This document shows positions 1-7,722 of a DNA stretch of 64,000 nucleotides, in pieces (the first letter of the stretch is position 1; each line of letters starts with the position of its first letter). Under the pieces are notes generated by a model. The model saw only the letters and a list, made by a program, of their open reading frames with translations. It was not told where the DNA came from and ran no database searches. The DNA comes from Pedobacter miscanthi (GTDB lineage: Bacteria; Bacteroidota; Bacteroidia; Sphingobacteriales; Sphingobacteriaceae): NCBI RefSeq assembly GCF_003315595.1, contig NZ_QNQU01000003.1, positions 124,001-188,000 on the forward strand. Reading direction: 5' to 3'. Both the position numbers and the translations under genes were made by a program.

Positions 1-495
1 GGTTTTGCCTGTAAATAAAGCGGTAGTGCCGCTGGTTTTAAACAGGTCAAATGCTGTTGCATCCGGAGATAAGTTGATAAAACGGATATAAGCTTTATCT
101 GCTACCGGCACCGAAAGATCATCGCCTATGGTATAAATATCCAATGCATTCGGTTTGTTGATAAGATAGGTTGAATAATAAGAACTGGCACTTAAAGATA
201 CGGTTTTGGATAATAAACTTTCGGTGCTGCTTGCTGTGGTAAATTTTAAAGTATAGGCACCGGCTGCAAAAGAGGCGTAAGATGCAGAACCTCCAAAAGG
301 TAATGCTGCGCTGTTAAGCATGGTGCTGTTAAAATAAGCATTGTAAGTAGCCAGAGATGGGGAAGTATTAACCACCCTGATATAAGATATAGTTGGATCG
401 GCTGTTTCTGTTTTTTTGCATGAAGTAAAAGCCGTAAAAGCGATCAGCACAAATAAAGTAAGGGCTTTGAAATTAAATGGAGTAGAACTCTTCAT
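1..495 (-). CDS. DUF4397-type lipoprotein, C-terminus beyond window
   Basis: An open frame runs leftwards from an ATG at 495 to the window edge (165 codons, no stop). The first 26 residues form a lipoprotein signal: short charged N-terminus, hydrophobic stretch, then a lipobox AFTSC with Cys26, so export and lipid anchoring are expected. The mature part has two similar openings, YIRVVNTSP (about residue 38) and YIRFINLSP (about residue 140), typical of DUF4397 beta-sandwich repeats found in Bacteroidota surface lipoproteins. The family has no agreed biochemical role. It is transcribed away from the arginine operon. The domain call is by recognition of the repeated motif. Confidence 0.7.
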   Translation of the reverse strand, partial: MKSSTPFNFKALTLFVLIAFTAFTSCKKTETADPTISYIRVVNTSPSLATYNAYFNSTMLNSAALPFGGSASYASFAAGAYTLKFTTASSTESLLSKTVSLSASSYYSTYLINKPNALDIYTIGDDLSVPVADKAYIRFINLSPDATAFDLFKTSGTTALFTGKT

Positions 496-787
496 ATTGT
501 TAAATTTGATTTAATAGTAGGAAATAATGTTAAAACGGTAACGCCGCAACATTCGCTACAGCTATGCAAATATTGTATTTAAAACAATATTAAGGGTGTT
601 AAATGTTGTTAAGCAGATGTTAAAGTTTGAAATTATATTTTAACAATGTTAACACGGGTAAAGGTAGCCATCCTGAAATTGATTAAAAAGTATTTTTTTT
701 TGGAATTATGAAAGGCCATTAGGTGTATGGTTAAGTCAGATTAGTTTAAAAAAAACGAAAGCTTAACATAAAAAAAACGAGATATTA

Positions 788-818
788 TTGTGTAACTCGA
801 TTTTTATTTAAACCTTTG
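788..818 (+). promoter_or_regulatory. Candidate promoter of the arginine operon
   Basis: Within the 580-base gap before the first operon gene, TTG at 788-790 is followed after 20 bases by AACCTTTG at 811-818. This is one mismatch from the Bacteroidota -7 consensus TAnnTTTG. It would give a leader of about 250 nt. The rest of the gap is AT-rich, with a small ORF (857-991) and a minor hairpin at 1011-1025 (GAGGA/TCCTC); no known riboswitch was recognised. Confidence 0.35.
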
Positions 819-856
819 CACCTCAATAGAGTTAAAGCCGTTTTAATACGCAAGAA

Positions 857-991
857 ATGATTAAACAAATTTTACATAAACTTTCTGTTTCCACAGCACA
901 ATCAGTGTCTGGGAAAAGTTTGTTTATTAATCATTTTCAGCCCGTATTTTATTACCCCACAAGCCGGCAAAATTTCACTCCACGTATTTAG
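857..991 (+). CDS. Possible 44-codon leader ORF before the arginine operon
   Basis: ATG at 857 opens a 44-codon frame ending with TAG at 989-991, inside the long leader of the arginine operon and preceded by AAGAA. The peptide starts MIKQILHKLS and ends with two Arg codons close together (SRQNFTPRI). It has no run of Arg codons as in classical attenuator peptides. It resembles nothing I recognise and could be chance. Confidence 0.25.
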   Translation: MIKQILHKLSVSTAQSVSGKSLFINHFQPVFYYPTSRQNFTPRI

Positions 992-1075
992 TACCCAAGC
1001 TAAACGTAACGAGGAATTGATCCTCTCTAAAAACCCAATTAACAAGAATACTTATAATTTTTCGTTAGAAAACGA

Positions 1076-1774
1076 ATGGATATTAACGAATTTATAGTGC
1101 AGGTTGCACTTCCTGAACATCGTGTATTTGCAGAAGAAATTGTAACCGAGATGGCAGAATCTGCTAAAGCACGTGGTACCGGTATCGCAAAGCGTTCGCC
1201 GGATTATGTTGCAGGCAAGATGATTGAAGGCAAGGCTGTAATTGCTTTCCACAAGGATGGCACATGGGCCGGTTTCTGTTATATCGAAACCTGGAGCCAC
1301 GGACAGTTTGTGGCCAACTCCGGATTAATTGTTTCTCCTAAATTCAGGAAAGCTGGTTTGGCGCATGCCATTAAGGAAAAGGTTTTCGAGCTTTCGAGAA
1401 CATTATACCCTAAAGCAAAGATTTTTGGTTTAACAACCGGTTTGGCCGTAATGAAAATCAATTCAGATTTGGGTTACGAACCGGTTACCTATTCTGAGCT
1501 TACACAGGATGAAGAATTCTGGAAAGGCTGCCAGAGTTGCGTAAACTTCGAGATATTAAAAATGAAGGAACGTAAAAACTGCATGTGTACCGCCATGCTT
1601 TACGATCCGGCTACGCAGAAACATGATGCCGCCAAAAAGTTTGCAGAAGAACTACAGAAAAAACCAAAATTATACGAGCGTTTTATGCGCATTAAACAAC
1701 GTTTAGTTGTTAAACCAAAGCCTAAATCAGGCTTAAAAGCCCTTTTATTTTTATTTACCCTTTTATTTAAATAG
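1076..1774 (+). CDS. GNAT acyltransferase, likely N-acyl(succinyl)glutamate synthase of arginine synthesis
   Basis: A GNAT-fold acyltransferase of 232 residues, first gene of the arginine operon and one base ahead of argG. The acyl-CoA loop is visible as SPKFRKAGLAHAIKEK (residues 87-102), with a following LGYEPV beta strand near 132-137. Bacteroidota usually lack a classical ArgA or ArgJ, and a GNAT protein next to argG has been proposed to acylate glutamate as the first step. The position here fits that role, and the Val90 of ArgF' nearby suggests a succinyl donor. A Cys cluster (C152, C155, C169, C171) follows the GNAT core and could bind a metal. Function is inferred from context. Confidence 0.7.
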   Translation: MDINEFIVQVALPEHRVFAEEIVTEMAESAKARGTGIAKRSPDYVAGKMIEGKAVIAFHKDGTWAGFCYIETWSHGQFVANSGLIVSPKFRKAGLAHAIKEKVFELSRTLYPKAKIFGLTTGLAVMKINSDLGYEPVTYSELTQDEEFWKGCQSCVNFEILKMKERKNCMCTAMLYDPATQKHDAAKKFAEELQKKPKLYERFMRIKQRLVVKPKPKSGLKALLFLFTLLFK

Positions 1775-1775
1775 C

Positions 1776-2969
1776 ATGAAAAAAGTTGTTTTAGCATTTA
1801 GCGGAGGCTTAGATACCTCATTTTGTTGTATTTACCTTGCACAGGACCGCGGATTGGAAGTTCATTCGGTAATTGTAAATACCGGTGGTTTCTCTGACGA
1901 AGAATTGCAGGAAATTGAGAAAAGAGCTTATGCTTTGGGCGTAAAATCGCATGCTGTGGTAGATGAAACAGAAGGTTATTATGATGATTGTATCAAATAC
2001 CTGATTTTTGGAAACGTATTGAAAAATGCAACTTATCCGCTATCGGTAAGTGCTGAGCGCGTAAGCCAGGCAACAGCTATTGCCAACTATGTTAAAAAAA
2101 TCGGTGCCGATTATGTTGCGCACGGTAGTACCGGAGCAGGTAACGATCAGGTGCGTTTTGATATGATCTTTAATATCCTAATTCCAGGAGTTGAAATCAT
2201 TACCCCGATCAGGGATTTAAAATTATCACGCGAAGCGGAAATTGAATATCTGGCACAACATGGTGTTGAATATAGTGCCGAAAAAGCAAGATATTCCATC
2301 AATAAAGGTTTATGGGGAACTTCGGTAGGTGGGAAAGAAACTTTAACATCACACGAAACTTTACCCGAAAGTGCATGGCCAACACAGGTTACCGAAACAG
2401 AATCGCGTAAAGTAGAATTAACTTTCGAAAAAGGCGAACTGGTTGCCATTGATGGCGAAAAACTGGCACCGGTAAGGGCAATTCAGAAATTACAGGCTAT
2501 TGCACAGCCTTTCGGTATCGGCAGGGATATCCACGTTGGTGATACCATCATCGGCATTAAAGGTCGTGTGGGTTTCGAGGCCGCCGGACCAATCATCATC
2601 ATTAAAGCACACCATACTTTAGAAAAACATACTTTAACCAAATGGCAGTTAAGCTGGAAAGAGCAGTTATCATCTTTTTATGGCAACTGGCTACACGAAG
2701 GTCAGTTCCACGATCCGATTATGCGGAATATCGAGGCATTTTTAGCCGATACACAAAAGTTTGTGAGCGGTAAGGTGTTTGTAGAGCTGTTGCCATACCG
2801 TTTCCAGATTATCGGAATTGAATCTAACCATGATTTAATGAGCAATAAATTTGGCAGCTACGGCGAAATGAACAACGCCTGGAGCGGAGAAGATGTTAAA
2901 GGTTTCTCTAAAATATTCGGCAACCAGGTAATGATCTGGCATAAAGTGAATGGTGAGGTGGAAGGCTAA
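1776..2969 (+). CDS. argG: Argininosuccinate synthase
   Basis: Joins citrulline and aspartate with ATP to make argininosuccinate in the cytoplasm, the penultimate step to arginine. The PP-loop AFSGGLDTS at residues 7-15 is the ATP-binding signature of the family, and 397 residues is full length. The start ATG lies one base past the preceding stop, so translational coupling is likely. A 14-base tandem repeat follows the stop. Confident call. Confidence 0.96.
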   Translation: MKKVVLAFSGGLDTSFCCIYLAQDRGLEVHSVIVNTGGFSDEELQEIEKRAYALGVKSHAVVDETEGYYDDCIKYLIFGNVLKNATYPLSVSAERVSQATAIANYVKKIGADYVAHGSTGAGNDQVRFDMIFNILIPGVEIITPIRDLKLSREAEIEYLAQHGVEYSAEKARYSINKGLWGTSVGGKETLTSHETLPESAWPTQVTETESRKVELTFEKGELVAIDGEKLAPVRAIQKLQAIAQPFGIGRDIHVGDTIIGIKGRVGFEAAGPIIIIKAHHTLEKHTLTKWQLSWKEQLSSFYGNWLHEGQFHDPIMRNIEAFLADTQKFVSGKVFVELLPYRFQIIGIESNHDLMSNKFGSYGEMNNAWSGEDVKGFSKIFGNQVMIWHKVNGEVEG

Positions 2970-2990
2970 AAGGTTGAAGGCCCAAGGTCT

Positions 2991-3053
2991 CGATACCAAA
3001 TACTTGATACCAAATGGTCGATACCAAATACTCGATACTAAATACTTGATACC
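2991..3053 (+). repeat. 14-bp tandem repeat, 4.5 copies
   Basis: Four and a half copies of a 14-base unit (consensus CGATACCAAATACT) fill the argG-cupin gap and end a few bases before the next ATG. Related short repeats (ACTTGATACTAACTACTTGA) occur at 10691-10710 before the argE-like gene. The unit is twice 7, like other 7-base-periodic spacers in this window. Confidence 0.85.
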
Positions 3054-3058
3054 TAAAA

Positions 3059-3409
3059 ATGAGCGAAATCCTTTCAAAAGATAACTGTTTAAGCCACTAC
3101 AAATGGGGCGATAACTGTGATGGATGGAATTTTGTAAGCAAGCCTGAGGCAGTAATTAAACAAGAGTTGATGCCTGCAAAAACTGCTGAAAAATTACATT
3201 TTCATACTTATGCCGAACAATTTTTCTTTATACTGAAAGGACAGGCAACTTTTTTAGTTGAAGGCGAAACATTTACAGTTGATACCAGCAAAGGTTTGCA
3301 GATTAAGGCCGGTGATAAACATAAAATTATGAACAATGGTGTTGGTGATTTAGAATTTATACTCTTTTCATACCCATCAACCCAAAACGACAGAACCGAT
3401 TGTGAATAA
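3059..3409 (+). CDS. Small cupin-domain protein
   Basis: A 116-residue single-domain cupin. Motif 1 is HFHTYAEQ (His47, His49, Glu53) and motif 2 is AGDKHKIMN with His88, together giving the usual metal-binding set. Small cupins include isomerases, dioxygenases and sugar or metabolite binders; the substrate cannot be told. It lies between argG and argC and overlaps the next gene by 8 bases, so it is cotranscribed with arginine genes. Whether it acts in arginine metabolism is unknown. Confidence 0.8.
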   Translation: MSEILSKDNCLSHYKWGDNCDGWNFVSKPEAVIKQELMPAKTAEKLHFHTYAEQFFFILKGQATFLVEGETFTVDTSKGLQIKAGDKHKIMNNGVGDLEFILFSYPSTQNDRTDCE

Positions 3410-3872
3410 CATAACGATAAAACAGCTAGGATTAACAGATGCCCACTTGGTAGTTGGCCTGTTTAACCAGTATCGTATATTTTATAAACAGTTTTCGGAT
3501 ATCGGTATGGCGAAGGCTTTCATTGATGAACGTTTACAGCACCACGAATCGGTTATTTTTGTAGCCATAGATGATGATAGTCAGCAGCCTGTTGGTTTTA
3601 CGCAGTTATATCCAAAATATTCTTCAGTAAGGTTAAGTAAAAACTGGATTCTGAACGATTTATATGTTGCTGAAGATTATCGGAAGCAGGGTATCGGCGA
3701 AAACCTGATTAAAACTGCAATGGATTTTGCCAGAAACAACGGGTCTACATTTGTACAATTGGAAACCGCTATTAACAATTTTACTGCGCAGCACCTGTAC
3801 GAAAATATCGGTTTTGTAAAGCAGGGAAACGACGAAGAATTTTTTCTTTATAAAATAGCATTAAACTCATAG
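3402..3872 (+). CDS. GNAT family N-acetyltransferase
   Basis: A 156-residue GNAT enzyme, starting at GTG (3402) inside the end of the cupin gene. The acetyl-CoA binding segment is YVAEDYRKQGIGENLIKTA (about residues 88-106), with the conserved QGIG turn, then the C-terminal ENIGFVKQ strand. It overlaps the cupin gene by 8 bases and ends two bases before argC, indicating tight coupling. The substrate is unknown. It is distinct from the larger GNAT at the head of the operon. Confidence 0.85.
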   Translation: MNNITIKQLGLTDAHLVVGLFNQYRIFYKQFSDIGMAKAFIDERLQHHESVIFVAIDDDSQQPVGFTQLYPKYSSVRLSKNWILNDLYVAEDYRKQGIGENLIKTAMDFARNNGSTFVQLETAINNFTAQHLYENIGFVKQGNDEEFFLYKIALNS

Positions 3873-3874
3873 AG

Positions 3875-4858
3875 ATGAATAAAATTAAAGCAGGAATAAT
3901 TGGTGGTGCAGGTTACACTGGGGGCGAAATGTTACGCATCCTGGTTAACCACCCAAATGTTGAAATTGCTTTTGTAAATAGTACCAGTAACGCAGGGAAT
4001 CTGATTTCTGATGTACATACTGATTTGATCGGCGATACAGATTTAAAATTTGTAAGCGATATTCCGCAAGATATCGATGTATTATTTTTATGTGTTGGCC
4101 ACGGTGATGCGAAAAAGTTTTTAGCCGCTAATCCGATCAGCGAAAACATTAAAATCATCGATTTATCACAGGATTTCAGGTTAAATGAAAAATCGGCATT
4201 CGAAAGCCGAGAATTTGTTTACGGATTGCCCGAACTGAACCGTGATAAAATTAAAACGGCTAAAAATATTGCCAATCCGGGTTGTTTTGCAACCTGTATC
4301 CAATTGGGTTTATTGCCGCTGGCTGCAAAAGGATTGATCAAAAAAGAGGTTCACATCAATGCAACAACCGGTTCAACCGGTGCCGGACAGAGTTTGGCTG
4401 CCACTTCGCACTTTAGCTGGAGAAACAATAACCTCTCCATTTATAAGGCATTTGAGCATCAGCACCTGAACGAAATCAGTGAAAGTTTGTTACAGCTGCA
4501 GCCATCACTTTCCGAGGCTTTAAATTTTATCCCACAGCGTGGTGCATTTACCAGAGGGATTTTGGCTGCTATGTATCTCGATAGTGATTTAACTTTGGAA
4601 GAAGCACAAAATATTTACGAAACGTATTATGCTACGCATCCTTTTACACATGTAAGTCAGAAAAATATCGATTTAAAACAGGTTGTAAATACCAATAAAG
4701 CACTGGTTCATGTAGAAAAACATGGCGGTAAATTGTTTATCATCAGCATTATCGATAACCTGTTAAAAGGCGCTAGCGGCCAAGCGGTTCAGAACATGAA
4801 CTTAATGTTCGGCTTTGAAGAAACAGCCGGCTTACGCTTAAAGGCCGCTAATTTCTAG
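3875..4858 (+). CDS. argC: N-acyl-gamma-glutamyl-phosphate reductase
   Basis: Reduces the acylglutamyl phosphate made by ArgB to the semialdehyde with NADPH. The N-terminal Rossmann motif GIIGGAGYTGGEML (residues 8-20) and the catalytic Cys137 in NPGCFAT are present; 327 residues is normal for the family. The start is two bases after the GNAT stop. In this lineage the natural substrate is probably the N-succinyl rather than the N-acetyl form, inferred from argF'. Confidence 0.95.
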   Translation: MNKIKAGIIGGAGYTGGEMLRILVNHPNVEIAFVNSTSNAGNLISDVHTDLIGDTDLKFVSDIPQDIDVLFLCVGHGDAKKFLAANPISENIKIIDLSQDFRLNEKSAFESREFVYGLPELNRDKIKTAKNIANPGCFATCIQLGLLPLAAKGLIKKEVHINATTGSTGAGQSLAATSHFSWRNNNLSIYKAFEHQHLNEISESLLQLQPSLSEALNFIPQRGAFTRGILAAMYLDSDLTLEEAQNIYETYYATHPFTHVSQKNIDLKQVVNTNKALVHVEKHGGKLFIISIIDNLLKGASGQAVQNMNLMFGFEETAGLRLKAANF

Positions 4859-4870
4859 GTAGAAGGCTGA

Positions 4871-4956
4871 TAGACCAAAGCTGAAAGACCAAAGACCAAA
4901 GAGGATATAGCATGATGCCAACATAAAGTAAATAATGATTAAATATTGCATTAAGC
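4871..4956 (+). repeat. Repeat left of the four-helix-bundle gene
   Basis: Contains GACCAAAG units (4873-4901), then ATATAGCATGATGCC (4905-4919) and AAATATTGCATTAAGCTT. Related sequence follows the gene at 5366-5425: the ATATAGCAT and GACCAAAG parts are inverted, while AATATTGCA-NN-AAGCTT is direct. This bracket suggests insertion or duplication of the leader. Confidence 0.55.
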
Positions 4957-4984
4957 TTAGTCTTTTTGCTTTTAAGCTTAGAAA

Positions 4985-5341
4985 ATGAGAGATTATCAGA
5001 AATTGGATGTTTGGAAGAAATCACATTTGATGGTTCTATATGTCTATAAATTCATTTTGCCTGATTTTCCTGCTCATGAAAAATACGATTTGCAAAGTCA
5101 GGTAAAAAGAGCGGCATATTCTGTTCCATTAAATATTGTTGAAGGAGCAGGGCGGCGGACCGAAAAAGATTTTGCACATTTTCTTGACAATGCTCTAGGC
5201 TCTGTTCAAGAAATGGAATACGCTTGTTTTCTGGCAAAAGATTTAGAATATCTTGAAGAAAGCAAATATTTAGAAATTTATAAAATGGCTGGTGAAGTTA
5301 AAGCAATGTTAATTGGCTTAATTAAACACCTAAGACAATAA
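4985..5341 (+). CDS. Four-helix-bundle protein (23S rRNA intervening-sequence family)
   Basis: A 118-residue protein with the family opening YQKLDVWKKSHLMVLYVY and the internal motif QVKRAAYSVPLNIVEGAGR. It belongs to the small four-helix-bundle family first met as proteins encoded in 23S rRNA intervening sequences and also common as stand-alone genes in Bacteroidota. Its function is unknown. It splits argC from argD. The gaps on both sides carry related short repeats, inverted and direct, so it looks like an inserted cassette. Confidence 0.88.
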   Translation: MRDYQKLDVWKKSHLMVLYVYKFILPDFPAHEKYDLQSQVKRAAYSVPLNIVEGAGRRTEKDFAHFLDNALGSVQEMEYACFLAKDLEYLEESKYLEIYKMAGEVKAMLIGLIKHLRQ

Positions 5342-5365
5342 CCAAGATTGAATACTGATAGATTA

Positions 5366-5425
5366 GGCTTGATGCTATATGAAATATTGCAGGAAGCTTT
5401 GGTCTTTAGTCTTTGGTCTTCAACC
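5366..5425 (+). repeat. Repeat right of the four-helix-bundle gene
   Basis: Partner of 4871-4956. It holds GGCTTGATGCTATAT, AAATATTGCAGGAAGCTT and three TTGGTCTT/TTAGTCTT-like 7-base units directly before argD. The 7-base GACYAAA motif also occurs near 34180-34207 and 47665-47685. Confidence 0.55.
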
Positions 5426-5435
5426 TTATTAAAAA

Positions 5436-6566
5436 ATGAACTTATTCGACGTTTACCCACTTAACGATATAGAAATAACAAAAGCAGCAGGCAGCAATGT
5501 TTGGGATGCTAATGAACAACAATATTTAGATTTATATGGCGGTCATGCCGTGATTTCGATCGGCCATACCCATCCACATTATGTAAGCCGTTTAACCGAT
5601 CAGTTAAATAAAGTTGGTTTTTATTCCAATTCGGTTAAAATTCCTTTACAGGTTCAGCTTGCAGAGAAATTGGGTGAAGTTTCTGGTAAAAAAGATTTTC
5701 AATTGTTTTTATGTAATTCAGGTGCCGAAGCAAACGAAAATGCTTTAAAACTGGCTTCATTTTACAACGGAAGAAAAAAGGTGATTGCCTTTACAGGTGC
5801 TTTCCACGGCCGTACCTCCTTAGCAGTTGCTGTAACCGATAATCCTAAAATTGTGGCTCCGGTTAACCAGACCGAAAATGTAATCTTTTTGCCTTTTAAT
5901 AATGAAGTTGCTTTAGAAGAAACTTTTAAAGCACAGGGCAATGATATTTCAGCAGTAATTATCGAAGGTATCCAGGGAGTTGGTGGTATTAAAGAAGCTT
6001 CCAAAAGTTTTCTTCAAAAAATCCGTTCGCTTTGTGATGAACATAATGCCGTATATATTGCCGATAGCGTACAATGTGGCTACGGACGTACGGGCTCTTT
6101 CTACTCGCACGATTATTCGGGTGTTGAAGCCGATGTGTATACCATGGCAAAAGGAATGGGGAATGGATTTCCGGTAGCGGGGATTTCTATTGCACCTAAA
6201 TTTAAACCTTGGCATGGCGAGTTAGGTACAACTTTTGGCGGTAATCATTTGGCCTGCGCTGCTGCACTGGCGGTTTTAGAAGTGATGGAAAAAGATAACC
6301 TGATCAAAAACGCCGAAGAAGTAGGGAATTACCTGATTGCTGAATTGAAAAAATTTGAGCAGGTGGTAGAAGTACGTGGTCGCGGATTAATGATCGGTAT
6401 TGAATTGCCCGAAGAACTTGCACATGTTAAAAAAGAGCTGTTGTTTACATACCATATTTTTACCGGCGAAGCTAAACCTAACGTAATCCGTTTATTACCT
6501 GCTTTAAACTTGACTAAAGCGCACGCTGATGAATTTTTAGCTGCCTTTAGAAAATTAGTAAAATAA
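5436..6566 (+). CDS. argD: Acylornithine aminotransferase
   Basis: A PLP-dependent class III aminotransferase that converts the N-acylglutamate semialdehyde to N-acylornithine with glutamate as donor. Visible are the cofactor region NSGAEANENALKLA (94-107), the Asp of IADSVQCGYGRTG (about 208-220) and Lys239 in YTMAKGMGNGFPV, which binds PLP. It is 376 residues, typical of the family. The operon position after argC fixes the role; the substrate is probably N-succinylglutamate semialdehyde. Confidence 0.93.
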   Translation: MNLFDVYPLNDIEITKAAGSNVWDANEQQYLDLYGGHAVISIGHTHPHYVSRLTDQLNKVGFYSNSVKIPLQVQLAEKLGEVSGKKDFQLFLCNSGAEANENALKLASFYNGRKKVIAFTGAFHGRTSLAVAVTDNPKIVAPVNQTENVIFLPFNNEVALEETFKAQGNDISAVIIEGIQGVGGIKEASKSFLQKIRSLCDEHNAVYIADSVQCGYGRTGSFYSHDYSGVEADVYTMAKGMGNGFPVAGISIAPKFKPWHGELGTTFGGNHLACAAALAVLEVMEKDNLIKNAEEVGNYLIAELKKFEQVVEVRGRGLMIGIELPEELAHVKKELLFTYHIFTGEAKPNVIRLLPALNLTKAHADEFLAAFRKLVK

Positions 6567-6737
6567 GGTAGATGGAGGGAAGGTAGAAGGGTGGAAAGCC
6601 TGAGAAAGGCTAAGAATTATAAAATAAAAATTAAATCAGGCGATATTAATCGCAATTATAAATTTTGAGGGATGGCGATATTGAGGGAGAACAAACCTTC
6701 AACCTTTCAGCCCTCAACCTTTAACCTCATAGAAAAG

Positions 6738-7712
6738 ATGAACTTGTTCACTTCCGTACACGATGTTCCAAGCATCAAACAATTTGTAAATGATGCACTT
6801 GCGTTAAAAGCAAATCCATATGCGCACCAGGATTTAGGTAAAAACAAAACCCTGGGCCTGGTTTTCATGAACCCGAGTTTACGTACCCGGTTAAGTACGC
6901 AAAAAGCAGCCTTAAATTTGGGTATGAACGTAATGGTGATGAATATGGACAAAGAAGGCTGGGCTTTAGAAACACAGGATGGTGTGGTAATGAACGGCAC
7001 AACCGTTGAACATATCCGTGAGGCTGCAGCCGTAATGGGACAGTATTGCGATATTTTGGGCCTGCGTTCTTTCCCAAAACTGAATAATCGTGAAGAGGAT
7101 TATAGCGAAGATTTCTTTAATAAATTTGTGAAATACTGTGCTGTACCCGTGGTGAGTTTAGAAAGTGCAACACGTCACCCTTTACAGAGTTTTGCTGATA
7201 TTATTACCATTCACGAAACGTGGACAAAACAACCCGATGGACGTAAACCAAAAGTAGTTTTAGCCTGGGCACCACATGTTAAGGCCTTGCCCCAGGCGGT
7301 GCCTAATTCGTTTGCAGAGTGGATGTGTAAAGCACAGGAAGAGGGTATGATCGATTTTACGATTGCGCAACCTGAAGGTTACGAACTTTCGGAAGATTTT
7401 ACGACTAATGCTGATATTCAATACAATTTAGAAGAGGCTTTGGCCGGAGCAGATTATGTGTATGTGAAAAACTGGAGCAGTTATAAAGAGTATGGTAAAG
7501 TATTAACTTATCCTGATGGCTGGATGATGAACAACGAAAAGTTGAAATTTACCAACGATGCAAAAGTAATGCACTGTTTACCTGTTCGCCGCGATCTGGA
7601 ATTATCATCCGAAATTTTAGACGGGCCAAATTCACTGGTTATCCACGAAGCTGGAAACCGTTTGTGGGCTGCACAGGCAGTAATTAAAGCAATGCTGGAA
7701 GAATTGAAATAA
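6738..7712 (+). CDS. argF': N-succinylornithine carbamoyltransferase (ArgF')
   Basis: A transcarbamylase of 324 residues that makes N-acylcitrulline from N-acylornithine and carbamoyl phosphate. The carbamoyl-phosphate loop is SLRTRLST (about 47-54) and the C-terminal motif is HCLPVRRD, as in the acetyl/succinylornithine branch. The residue matching the Glu92 discriminator of Xanthomonas acetylornithine enzyme is Val90 (in NGTTVEH). Bacteroides has Pro there, and Ser, Pro or Val at this site are associated with succinylornithine use. The frame opens earlier at 6672, but those 22 residues come from repeat-rich spacer. ATG 6738, after AGAAAAG, is chosen. Confidence 0.92.
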   Translation: MNLFTSVHDVPSIKQFVNDALALKANPYAHQDLGKNKTLGLVFMNPSLRTRLSTQKAALNLGMNVMVMNMDKEGWALETQDGVVMNGTTVEHIREAAAVMGQYCDILGLRSFPKLNNREEDYSEDFFNKFVKYCAVPVVSLESATRHPLQSFADIITIHETWTKQPDGRKPKVVLAWAPHVKALPQAVPNSFAEWMCKAQEEGMIDFTIAQPEGYELSEDFTTNADIQYNLEEALAGADYVYVKNWSSYKEYGKVLTYPDGWMMNNEKLKFTNDAKVMHCLPVRRDLELSSEILDGPNSLVIHEAGNRLWAAQAVIKAMLEELK

Positions 7713-7722
7713 CATTTGCTGA

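Noticed and set aside
820..1075. Known riboswitch or T-box before the arginine operon
   Set aside because: No conserved T-box or riboswitch core motif was seen in the leader.
2991..3053. CRISPR-like or operator repeats
   Set aside because: Contiguous 14-base units without spacers and with mismatches; more like a slippage-derived spacer.
6672..6737. Longer ArgF' N-terminus
   Set aside because: The 22 residues come from repeat-type spacer; the family starts at MNLFTSV with a better ribosome-binding context.
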